38,107 nt of DNA from Pseudoalteromonas sp. A601 (GTDB lineage: Bacteria > Pseudomonadota > Gammaproteobacteria > Enterobacterales > Alteromonadaceae). Location of the stretch: positions 1-38,107 of the forward strand of contig NZ_MXQF01000030.1 in the NCBI RefSeq assembly GCF_002165575.1. The letters run 5' to 3'. The notes beneath the pieces are model-generated. The model was not told where the DNA came from and made no database searches. It was given only the letters and a program-made list of their open reading frames with translations. Numbering within the stretch: position 1 is the stretch's first letter; the number at the start of each line of letters is the position of its first letter. A program made the position numbers and the translations under genes. Shown here one piece after another: positions 30,963 to 38,107 of the stretch.

Positions 30963-33902
30963 TTAAAAGCGAGTACGAATACCAAAGGTAATACGGCGTT
31001 CAAAGATGTTTTGAGTGATCACATGATCTGACCATTGCGCATAAATATCTTCTTTTTCCTCGGTTAAATTACTCACTGAAGTATAGATGCTCATGTCCTC
31101 TGCAAACTCATAGCCGGCATACATATCAAAATATAAAGTACTGTCGGTCCAAAATGGCATTACCCCTTCACCCATTGGTGAGCTTAAGCTGTCTAAACGA
31201 TCGCTACGGTAATTAGCTGCAAGGCGCAGTTGTAATGGGCCTTTTTCGTACCAAAGCACAGCGTTTGCTGATTTCTCTGAGTTATCTTGAATTGGTAAAC
31301 TTTCACCGTATACGTCAACGTTAGCGCTGTCACTTGGCGCATAAGTAAAGTTAACTGACGTTCCTAAGCCATCAAATGGTGCCGGTAAAAAGTCAAATGT
31401 TTGCTGATAAACCACTTCAAAGCCTTTAATGTCACCTCCTTGGCCATTAATTTCAGTACTTACCGGTACTTCACGGCGAGTAACGCCATCAATATCAGGT
31501 AAGCCTTGCATAACAATGCCGTTTTCAACAAAGGATTCTATATCCATCAAAAATGCGGAAATGCTTAATAAGCCACTGTCATTAAAATACCATTCAGCAG
31601 ATAAGTTATAGTTAGTTGAGCGCCATGGTTCTAAATCTGGATTACCATTTTGTGTGCCTTGTACCGCAACAAGTAAGTCAGGACTAACGCCAAGTTCGGC
31701 GGCAAGTACGTCACCAGCACGAGTTCGACCAACACTAACACCACCGGCGAGTTTACCAATATCGAGCGTAGTCATGGTCTTACCGTAACCTGCACGTAAA
31801 ATCACGTCATCTGTCACGTTTAAATTAAAGTTCATAGATGGTAAAAAGTCTGAATAATCTCTGTTAAGCCATTTTTCACCGGTTTTTTCACTCGCCGTAC
31901 ATAACGAACAAGGACGCTCTGGACCTAATTGGTTTTGTAGCATATCAAGTTCAGTTTTAATGTATTGCGCACCAATATTAGCGGTATAACTCAAATCACC
32001 CAATTCGCCAGCAAAGTTCGCTTTAAAGTAGGCGGTTTGTGTTTGCTCTTTCACTTGATAAGTATGCGATGGATTAGCCAAGCGTTTATTACCTGGGTAA
32101 ATAGCATTTTGGAATGCCATTGGATCGTCCATCACTTTAGGATCTACTAAATAAAAGCTATGCCCTGAACCGCCAGGACCTAAACCATTTACTTGATTTA
32201 CCCAACCATCTGGCATATCACTAAAAAACTGAGTGCTACCTAAGGTTAGGTCGCCGCCCGCGACGCTATTTTCACCGTCGCCGTTAGTATCGCCCAATGA
32301 AGCGCCAGAATCTTTCCACATTACATCGGCACTAATATCACCGGTAGTAAAAGGTGCTACCAAAATATAGGTTTCACGTTCAACATCTCGTTTTGATGCC
32401 CGCAGACCAAAATCAATATTTTGTAGGTGATCTGTTTCAAAGGCATAATGGCCATCGATACGGGCAACATCAAGTGTGGCTTCTTCTTCAAAGTTATTTT
32501 CAGAGTAGGTTGATACAAGGTTATATTGGCTTATATCATTGCCAAAATCTTCAGGAAAACCAAGGGTGAGGTATTCGCCGCTGCGTGAAAAGCTCACATC
32601 AACTTCTTCTGGGCCGTAACCATTGGGGTTAACGGGAGTGATGCCATCGCCATGATTTTTCAGTAAACCATGTTGCGCTCCTGAGGTCAAAAAGCCATGG
32701 GCAACGTTTTCAGTATGGCTGCGCTCTGCCGAGCCATGAATATACCTAAATTCGCCAGAAAGTGGCCCATCACCTAGGTATTCGAATAAAAAACTGGCAT
32801 TGGTTGATTCGCGATCGTTAGTTAAGCTTTCGGAATAGGCACTAACACGGCGAACTTTTAAGTCTGCTGCGTTGACTGTGTATATTTGTCCGCCCTGATC
32901 ATTATCTAAACGGGGAATAAAATTATCAGAATACGCCCAAATAGACCCCCGGGCATTATCAACCATCACTCCTTGTTTGCGGTCAGCGTCATCCATTTTT
33001 GTATAAAACAAATCACCGGTAAAAGTCAGTGTATCGGCAATTTGATATTGAATGGTGGTATTTAAACCTAGGCGATCACGCTCGGTTTCACGGTCCATCA
33101 CACCATAAAAGCGTTGGCTATAAAAGCTGTCGTTAAAATCACCGTCACCGTTAAAATCGCGGTCGGTTTCATTTTGTATTTCAGAAGAAGTTAAAATGGT
33201 GCCGTTGCGGTAATTTGCTAGGGTGCTTTCGTCATAAGCGGCTGTGACAATAATACCAAATTTGTCATTGTTGTAGCCGGCAAACGCCACCAGTTTAGGA
33301 TCGGTTTGCTCTGATAAACTGCCGCGTGTGGCTTCCCCTGTCAGTGAGAAGGTAGTGCCTTGGTCAAGAGCAAAGGGTCTGCGTGTTTTTAAATCTAACG
33401 TACCTGAAATACCACCAGCTAGCGTGTCTGCTTGCGGTGATTTAAGCACGTCGATACCTGAAAGTAATGCGGCTGGTACATCGGTAAAATCGGGTTGCAG
33501 AGTGGTAATTGAACCTGCACTTAAAAACTGCTCACCATTTAAAAGAGTGGTTACTTGCGGCATACCACGTACGTTAATGGTAGAGCCTTCGCCAGCGGAG
33601 CGACGAATTTGTATTCCAGGGATACGCTGCAGCGTATCGGCAATCGTTACATCGGGCAGTTTACCAATGTCTTCAGCGGTAATTGAGTCCATTACCCCAG
33701 TGCTAAACCGTTTGTTGTTAATATCTTGTTTGTTACTGGCAGCAATACCACGTACTTCGATGGTTTCTATTGCATCATTTGCAACTGAACTTTCATCAGC
33801 GGCAAGCACCCCAAAGCTGGTATACCCACAAAGAATAGTGGCTACTGTTTTTGCTATTACGCTCCTGTTTAGCGTGGCTTGGCGACGGTTTTTAATATTC
33901 AT
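30963..33902 (-). CDS. TonB-dependent outer-membrane receptor
   Basis: A receptor of about 979 residues. A signal peptide (VATILCGYTSFGVLA) is followed by a TonB-box-like IETIEVRG. The plug domain has LPDVTIADTLQRIPGIQI, INVRGMPQVTTLLNGEQF and SGTLDLKTRRPF, followed by a large beta-barrel ending in the outer-membrane insertion signature RRITFGIRTRF (terminal Phe). Acidic loops with NGDGDFND and DTNGDGEN may bind calcium. I choose the ATG at 33902 over 33917 because GATGAGG is well spaced for it. Its size suits carbohydrate, peptide or other bulky substrates rather than simple siderophores. It is divergent from the D-amino-acid operon, so import of a D-amino-acid-containing compound is plausible (inference). 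Confidence 0.9.
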   Translation of the reverse strand: MNIKNRRQATLNRSVIAKTVATILCGYTSFGVLAADESSVANDAIETIEVRGIAASNKQDINNKRFSTGVMDSITAEDIGKLPDVTIADTLQRIPGIQIRRSAGEGSTINVRGMPQVTTLLNGEQFLSAGSITTLQPDFTDVPAALLSGIDVLKSPQADTLAGGISGTLDLKTRRPFALDQGTTFSLTGEATRGSLSEQTDPKLVAFAGYNNDKFGIIVTAAYDESTLANYRNGTILTSSEIQNETDRDFNGDGDFNDSFYSQRFYGVMDRETERDRLGLNTTIQYQIADTLTFTGDLFYTKMDDADRKQGVMVDNARGSIWAYSDNFIPRLDNDQGGQIYTVNAADLKVRRVSAYSESLTNDRESTNASFLFEYLGDGPLSGEFRYIHGSAERSHTENVAHGFLTSGAQHGLLKNHGDGITPVNPNGYGPEEVDVSFSRSGEYLTLGFPEDFGNDISQYNLVSTYSENNFEEEATLDVARIDGHYAFETDHLQNIDFGLRASKRDVERETYILVAPFTTGDISADVMWKDSGASLGDTNGDGENSVAGGDLTLGSTQFFSDMPDGWVNQVNGLGPGGSGHSFYLVDPKVMDDPMAFQNAIYPGNKRLANPSHTYQVKEQTQTAYFKANFAGELGDLSYTANIGAQYIKTELDMLQNQLGPERPCSLCTASEKTGEKWLNRDYSDFLPSMNFNLNVTDDVILRAGYGKTMTTLDIGKLAGGVSVGRTRAGDVLAAELGVSPDLLVAVQGTQNGNPDLEPWRSTNYNLSAEWYFNDSGLLSISAFLMDIESFVENGIVMQGLPDIDGVTRREVPVSTEINGQGGDIKGFEVVYQQTFDFLPAPFDGLGTSVNFTYAPSDSANVDVYGESLPIQDNSEKSANAVLWYEKGPLQLRLAANYRSDRLDSLSSPMGEGVMPFWTDSTLYFDMYAGYEFAEDMSIYTSVSNLTEEKEDIYAQWSDHVITQNIFERRITFGIRTRF

Positions 33903-34103
33903 GTTGATGTACCTCATCCTTTATTTTTAAACGTTAATTATTATCTTTTGTTAATTTATAACGCATGTTGACTATTTGTTTGTTATTAATTAACATTGCT
34001 TTCAAGCAAAATGCAACAACAATTACATTAACATTTGATAGTTTTTTGATCTTAATTGTAAGCTTGTAGTCTAACTTTATGATTTTAAATAAGAGTTTTA
34101 GTT
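33903..34103. promoter_or_regulatory. Divergent control region, receptor versus D-amino-acid operon
   Basis: This 201-base AT-rich gap must hold promoters for both directions. GTTATTAATTAAC (about 33985-33997) is an imperfect palindrome that could be an operator for the RpiR-type regulator. I cannot assign -35/-10 boxes with confidence. Confidence 0.4.
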
Positions 34104-35351
34104 ATGCAGCAATCAGTAATGAACAGTAAAAATAGTATTGATACTAGCAATAAAGGTTTGGGTAACAGTGATGAGTTTGCTCATAGTGGTTGGTGTGTTG
34201 CAAAACAACAGGTGAGCCTGCCTTGTGCGTGTATTTACCAAACTCGGTTAGATAATAACATTGCATGGATGGCAAAGTTTGCACAGCAAAGTAAGGTGGA
34301 GTTTTCACCGCATGGTAAAACCACTATGGCACCGGGTATTTTTAAAAAGCAGTTAAATGCAGGTGCTTACGCGATCACCATTGCAACGGTACAACAAGCT
34401 GTGGTGGCTGCTCGCGCTGGTGCAAAGCGTATTATTATGGCCAACCAATTAGTTGGCAAAGCCAACATGCAGCAGCTTAGCTATTTATTAAAACAGTATC
34501 AGATTGATTTTTATTGTTTAGTGGATGATGTTAGCAATGTAACAGCCCTTGGTGAATTCTTTTGTGAGCAAGGTTTACAAGTTAAATTGCTGATTGAGTT
34601 AGGAGTACCTGGCGGGCGTTGTGGTTTAGTTGATGCTCAAAAGCTTCAACAATTGACCGCGCATATCAAGCAGTTTTCTTCATTACAGCTTGCCGGTATT
34701 GAAATATATGAAGGCGTATTGAGTACGCAAAGTGAAGTGACTGCATTTTTAGCAGATGCGGTCGCAAAATGTAAAGCTTTGATAGCTCAACAGGCTTTTG
34801 CTACAGAGCAAGTAATCATTACTGCTGGTGGCTCTGCTTGGTATGACTTAGTGTGCGATGCATTTGCACCACAAAATTTGCTAGATAATATGACTCCAGT
34901 GATCCGCCCTGGTTGTTACGTAGCCCATGATCAAGGGATTTATGAACAAGCACAACAGAGTGTTTTAGCGCGTAACCCGCTGGCATGCAATATTGGCAGT
35001 GACTTACAGTCATGCTTAGAGATTTGGGCGTATGTGCAGTCATTGCCGGAGCCTGGTCGTGCCATTATTGGTATGGGTAAGCGAGATGTCGCTTTTGATG
35101 CTGGATTACCCATCCCTAACTTATATGTAGATCAATCTGGTACAGTACGACCTGCAGGAGCCGACTGGAAAGTTGAACAAATAATGGATCAACATGCCAT
35201 GCTGACTTATACCGGCACTGAACAACTAAAAGTGGGCGATATTATTGCATTTGCAACTTCGCACCCATGTCTTACATTTGATAAATGGCGTTATATTAAT
35301 GTCATAGATGATGACTATAACGTTATTGAGATCTTTGATACGTATTTTTAG
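34104..35351 (+). CDS. DSD1/D-threonine-aldolase-like PLP enzyme (D-amino-acid deaminase)
   Basis: This 415-residue fold-type III PLP enzyme has an alanine-racemase-like N-terminal barrel with the PLP lysine in SPHGKTTMAP (Lys72). GVPGGRCGL (~168) and TAGGSAWYD (~233) are phosphate- and substrate-side motifs. The C-terminal domain has H-P-C (His387, Cys389) in SHPCLTFDKW, the zinc-ligand pair of eukaryotic-type D-serine dehydratase; D-threonine aldolase has His-x-Asp here. That favours dehydratase/deaminase over aldolase activity. The product 2-aminoacrylate-type enamine would be cleared by the RidA protein encoded at the end of the operon, and its substrate would come from the D-aminoacylase. 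Start 34104 is chosen for the AAGAG upstream. Confidence 0.84.
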   Translation: MQQSVMNSKNSIDTSNKGLGNSDEFAHSGWCVAKQQVSLPCACIYQTRLDNNIAWMAKFAQQSKVEFSPHGKTTMAPGIFKKQLNAGAYAITIATVQQAVVAARAGAKRIIMANQLVGKANMQQLSYLLKQYQIDFYCLVDDVSNVTALGEFFCEQGLQVKLLIELGVPGGRCGLVDAQKLQQLTAHIKQFSSLQLAGIEIYEGVLSTQSEVTAFLADAVAKCKALIAQQAFATEQVIITAGGSAWYDLVCDAFAPQNLLDNMTPVIRPGCYVAHDQGIYEQAQQSVLARNPLACNIGSDLQSCLEIWAYVQSLPEPGRAIIGMGKRDVAFDAGLPIPNLYVDQSGTVRPAGADWKVEQIMDQHAMLTYTGTEQLKVGDIIAFATSHPCLTFDKWRYINVIDDDYNVIEIFDTYF

Positions 35352-35363
35352 GAGAGTAAATAA

Positions 35364-36215
35364 TTGGATATTGTTTCGCGAATTAAAGAGCGCTTAGGCC
35401 ATTTACGTCAATCAGAGCAACTCGTTGCACAATTAATTTTAACCGATCTGCAATATGCAGCATCCGCAAGCATTAGCGACTTAGCTTTGCGCGCTAAAGT
35501 GAGCCATGCGTCAATTACGCGCTTAGCAAAAGCATTAGGCTGCGACAATGTACGGGATATGAAGCTACAGCTTGCGCAATCACTGGCAGTTGGGGAGCGT
35601 TTTATTAGTGAAAACGCCTCAGCCCGTGAAGATATTCCGGCAATTTACCAAGCAATTCACAATATTTTAGATATCAATGCTGGGCTTATTGAGCAGTCTT
35701 TAGTAGAAGAAGCAGCACGCTGTATTGCAGGTAGCCGTCATACACTCATTTTTGGTGTTGGGGGCGGCAGTTCGATAGTAGCACAAGAGTGCCATAACCG
35801 ACTATTTAGGCTTGATGTACTTAGTAATGCTTATAGCGATCCCGTGATGATGCGTATGACTGCAGCCAGTGTTGACGTGAGTGATGTAGTAATTGTGTTG
35901 TCGTTAACAGGACTTGCGAACGATCTTATTGATGCAGCAAGTATTGCCAAAGATTACGGCGCAAAAGTAATTGCTATTTGTCCTGATAGTGCGCTTGCTG
36001 ATACAGCGACAATTCACTTACCAATCAAAACAAATGAATCCGATTATATTTTTACGCCAAGTACGGCTCGTTACGCCATGCTTGCTGCGGTAGATATTCT
36101 GGCCAGTGAAGTGGCTATTTTAACGCAGAAAAAATCGCGTGAGAAGCTGCGCCGTATTAAACATGAGCTAGATGAGTACCGTCAAGGACCTGATCGCGCA
36201 CCGCTAGGAGATTAA
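35364..36215 (+). CDS. MurR/RpiR-family regulator (TTG start)
   Basis: This 283-residue protein has an N-terminal RpiR helix-turn-helix (about 1-77; ASISDLALRAKVSHASITRLAKALGCDN). A SIS sugar-isomerase-like ligand domain follows (about 108-245; HTLIFGVGGGSSIVAQE, VVIVLSLTGLANDLIDAA, AKVIAICPDSALAD). Most such proteins sense phosphosugars; within this operon the ligand is probably tied to N-acyl-D-amino acids or related amino sugars. The start is TTG at 35364, with GGAGAG about eight bases upstream, 12 bases after the preceding stop. No in-frame ATG preserves the helix-turn-helix. It likely controls this operon and perhaps the divergent receptor. Confidence 0.86.
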   Translation: MDIVSRIKERLGHLRQSEQLVAQLILTDLQYAASASISDLALRAKVSHASITRLAKALGCDNVRDMKLQLAQSLAVGERFISENASAREDIPAIYQAIHNILDINAGLIEQSLVEEAARCIAGSRHTLIFGVGGGSSIVAQECHNRLFRLDVLSNAYSDPVMMRMTAASVDVSDVVIVLSLTGLANDLIDAASIAKDYGAKVIAICPDSALADTATIHLPIKTNESDYIFTPSTARYAMLAAVDILASEVAILTQKKSREKLRRIKHELDEYRQGPDRAPLGD

Positions 36216-36217
36216 CG

Positions 36218-37687
36218 ATGCAGTACGATATCTCGCAACCAGTAGACACCATTATCTATCAAGCAAAGGTATTTGATGGCTTAGGTAATGCGCCAGTGCA
36301 TATGGACGTTGCAATTAAAGGACAGCAGATTGTCGCACTGGGTGAGTTATCTGCATACCAAGCAAAAGAAAAAGTTAAGGCTAATGGACTGTGTTTAGCG
36401 CCAGGTTTTATCGATGTGCACACTCACGATGATTTAGAAGTGCTCAGAAACCCTGATATGGCGGCTAAAATCAGCCAAGGCGTAACGACTGTTATTACAG
36501 GCAATTGTGGCATTAGTGCCGCACCTGCCGAGTTAGCAACGGATGCGCCAGATCCAATGAATCTATTAGGTGATAAAGCTGAATTTAAATTTGCTCAGCT
36601 GCGCGATTATATCGACGCTTACAATGTGCGAAAAGCCAATGTCAATGTGGCGGCATTAGTTGGCCATACAACACTTAGAAATAATGTAATGGTTGATTTA
36701 CTACGCCCAGCTACAGCAGCTGAAATAACCACAATGCAGCAGCAACTTGATCTTGCTCTCAGCCAAGGCGCATTAGGCTTGAGTACTGGCCTTGCCTATA
36801 AAAATGCCAATCAATCACCCTCTTCTGAAGTGCACGCGTTTGGCGAGGTCTTGAAAAAACACCATGCGATCTATACCACGCATTTACGCACCGAATTTGA
36901 CGCGGTACTTGATGCGATGGATGAAGCGTTTGCAATGGAGCAAGCATTCGATATTAAGGTGATTATTTCGCACCTTAAATGTGCAGGTAAAAATAATTGG
37001 GGGCGAGCGCCTGAGTTATTGGCTAGGTTTGCCGAGCAAGGTGAGCACTCAAAATGCAGTTGTGACGCTTACCCGTATGCCGCAAGTTCCAGCACCTTAG
37101 ATTTAAACCAAGTGACGAATGATTTTGATATTTTTATAACTTGGTCAGAAGCCCACCCTGAAATGGCAGAACAATTACTGGCCGATATTGCCAAACAATG
37201 GGGCGTTAGTTTGCAAGATGCAGCTAAACGGTTACAACCCGCAGGGGCGGTTTACCATGGTCTTAATGAAGACGATGTAAAAACTATTCTTGCGTTTGAT
37301 AAAACCATGATTGGCTCTGACGGTTTACCGTGCGATCCGCATCCTCACCCGCGATTATGGGGCTCATTTCCACGTGTTTTAGGCCATTACAGCCGTGAAC
37401 AAGGTATCTTTTCCTTGGCAACGGCGATTCATAAAATGACTGGTTTAAGCGCAGCAAATTACCGTTTAGCAAACCGTGGGGTGATCAAGGTTGGTTACTT
37501 TGCAGATTTAGTGCTATTTGATGCCGATGAAATTATTGATAACGCGACCTTTGTTGAGTCCGCTTTACCGGCATCGGGTATTCATCGGGTTTGGACTAAC
37601 GGTCAAGCCACATTTAACGATAAACAGATTTTGCCCACATATTCGGGTAAATTTTTAACATCACTAGGAGCAAGTAAACATGATTAA
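36218..37687 (+). CDS. N-acyl-D-amino-acid deacylase (D-aminoacylase)
   Basis: This 489-residue amidohydrolase-superfamily enzyme hydrolyses N-acyl-D-amino acids to free D-amino acid and carboxylate. Visible metal and catalytic residues line up with the family: His68 and His70 (GFIDVHTHDD), Cys97 (ITGNCGIS), His222 (YTTHLRTE), His252 (IISHLKCAG) and catalytic Asp368 (MIGSDGLPCDPHPHPRLWG). These are within two positions of those I recall for the Alcaligenes enzyme (67, 69, 96, 220, 250, 366). AGGAG precedes the ATG, two bases after the regulator stop. It supplies D-amino acids to the PLP deaminase in the same operon. No signal peptide, so it is cytoplasmic. Confidence 0.9.
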   Translation: MQYDISQPVDTIIYQAKVFDGLGNAPVHMDVAIKGQQIVALGELSAYQAKEKVKANGLCLAPGFIDVHTHDDLEVLRNPDMAAKISQGVTTVITGNCGISAAPAELATDAPDPMNLLGDKAEFKFAQLRDYIDAYNVRKANVNVAALVGHTTLRNNVMVDLLRPATAAEITTMQQQLDLALSQGALGLSTGLAYKNANQSPSSEVHAFGEVLKKHHAIYTTHLRTEFDAVLDAMDEAFAMEQAFDIKVIISHLKCAGKNNWGRAPELLARFAEQGEHSKCSCDAYPYAASSSTLDLNQVTNDFDIFITWSEAHPEMAEQLLADIAKQWGVSLQDAAKRLQPAGAVYHGLNEDDVKTILAFDKTMIGSDGLPCDPHPHPRLWGSFPRVLGHYSREQGIFSLATAIHKMTGLSAANYRLANRGVIKVGYFADLVLFDADEIIDNATFVESALPASGIHRVWTNGQATFNDKQILPTYSGKFLTSLGASKHD

Positions 37688-38063
37688 ACGAATTGGTATC
37701 GAAGGCGGTACAGGCACAGGTGGGCAGCACTTACCTTTTTCTCGCGCAATAGAAGCCGGTGGTTGGTTAATGGTATCTGGGCAAACCCCAATGAAAGACG
37801 GCGAAGTGGTTGAGGGCAGCATTATTGACCAGTCACGTTTAGCTATTCAAAACTGTCTCGATATTATGGATGAAGCAGGTTATGGCCTTGAGCACGTTGC
37901 ACATGTCAAAGTGATTCTAACAGATGCGCGTTACTTTCAGTCGTTTAATAAAGTGTTTAAAGAAGTATTTGGCGAGCATCCACCAGCTAGAATTTGCGCG
38001 GTAGCTGATTTAGTTGTCGACTGTAAAGTTGAGGTAGATGTTACCTGTTATAAAGCACCTTAA
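37680..38063 (+). CDS. RidA-family enamine/imine deaminase
   Basis: This 127-residue YjgF/YER057c/UK114 protein has the catalytic arginine in PPARICAVADL (Arg104) and the conserved Glu118 in KVEVDVTCY, both matching E. coli RidA (Arg105, Glu120). RidA proteins hydrolyse reactive enamine/imine intermediates such as 2-aminoacrylate to keto acids. In this operon it would detoxify the product of the D-serine-dehydratase-like enzyme. The ATG lies inside the end of the deacylase gene (8-base overlap), with AGGAG about 10 bases upstream. The N-terminal 20 residues are glycine-rich and slightly unlike typical RidA, so it may belong to a RidA subfamily. Confidence 0.88.
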   Translation: MIKRIGIEGGTGTGGQHLPFSRAIEAGGWLMVSGQTPMKDGEVVEGSIIDQSRLAIQNCLDIMDEAGYGLEHVAHVKVILTDARYFQSFNKVFKEVFGEHPPARICAVADLVVDCKVEVDVTCYKAP

Positions 38064-38107
38064 GGTTTTGTCAGCGCTTAAATCTCTTCGGGTTTATTCC
38101 CCGCCGC

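Noticed and set aside
33328..33930. 200-residue open frame on the plus strand within the receptor gene
   Set aside because: It is antisense to the plug and signal region of a clear TonB receptor; its composition shows no protein-like features.
33990..34020. AAGCA-AAA-TGCAA near the receptor/D-amino-acid divergent region as another regulon site
   Set aside because: The left arm has two mismatches and no GG-N10-GC promoter was found at the expected distance.

Overview
The window is a low-GC, gene-dense stretch of a marine gammaproteobacterium. The gene set (exopolysaccharide locus, LruC protein, large TonB-dependent receptor, D-amino-acid catabolic block) would fit Pseudoalteromonas or a close Alteromonadales relative. 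That assignment is inference; there is no rRNA or other taxonomic marker here. No tRNA, rRNA, CRISPR array, insertion sequence or phage gene was seen.

Layout. (1) 1-199: the 5' part of a DJ-1/PfpI-family gene on the minus strand. (2) 441-3245: a sigma-54-like promoter, a secreted three-domain LruC protein, a small lipoprotein and a strong terminator. (3) 3283-5104: a membrane-anchored endonuclease/exonuclease/phosphatase protein, convergent with a GT2 glycosyltransferase. (4) 5196-22819: a Wzx/Wzy-type exopolysaccharide locus whose gene order matches the Vibrio fischeri symbiosis polysaccharide (syp) locus in two permuted blocks. The first block is J-K-L-M-N-O-P-(QR fused) and the second is A-B-C-D-E-G. 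(5) 22848-27267: a GT4 glycosyltransferase, a free-standing Hpt phosphotransfer protein, a YvcK/CofD-like protein and a hybrid histidine kinase without its own Hpt domain. Together these look like the displaced remainder of a SypF-type phosphorelay. (6) 27380-30822: a LysR regulator divergent from an NAD(P)-binding protein, then a kelch protein and a Sir2-family protein. (7) 30963-38063: a TonB-dependent receptor divergent from a D-amino-acid operon (D-serine-dehydratase-like PLP enzyme, RpiR regulator, D-aminoacylase, RidA).

How it works together (inference from families). The hybrid kinase would pass phosphate through the separate Hpt to two receivers: the sigma-54 activator (SypG-like, D53) and the three-domain RsbW-REC-PP2C protein (SypE-like). 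The latter would set the phosphorylation state of the STAS protein (SypA-like). The activator would turn on sigma-54 promoters in front of polysaccharide genes.

The most notable signal is regulatory. A 13-bp palindrome, TTGCA-N3-TGCAA, recurs in intergenic regions. In three places it sits with its centre 58-59 bp upstream of the GG of a GG-N10-GC (once GG-N10-GT) sigma-54-like promoter: before the LruC gene, the first GT4 gene and the STAS gene. One copy lies between two divergent promoters, and another lies 89 bp upstream of a sigma-54-like promoter for the YvcK-like gene. This predicts one regulon joining the polysaccharide machinery, an LruC/lipoprotein pair (candidate matrix or surface proteins) and a YvcK-like metabolic regulator.
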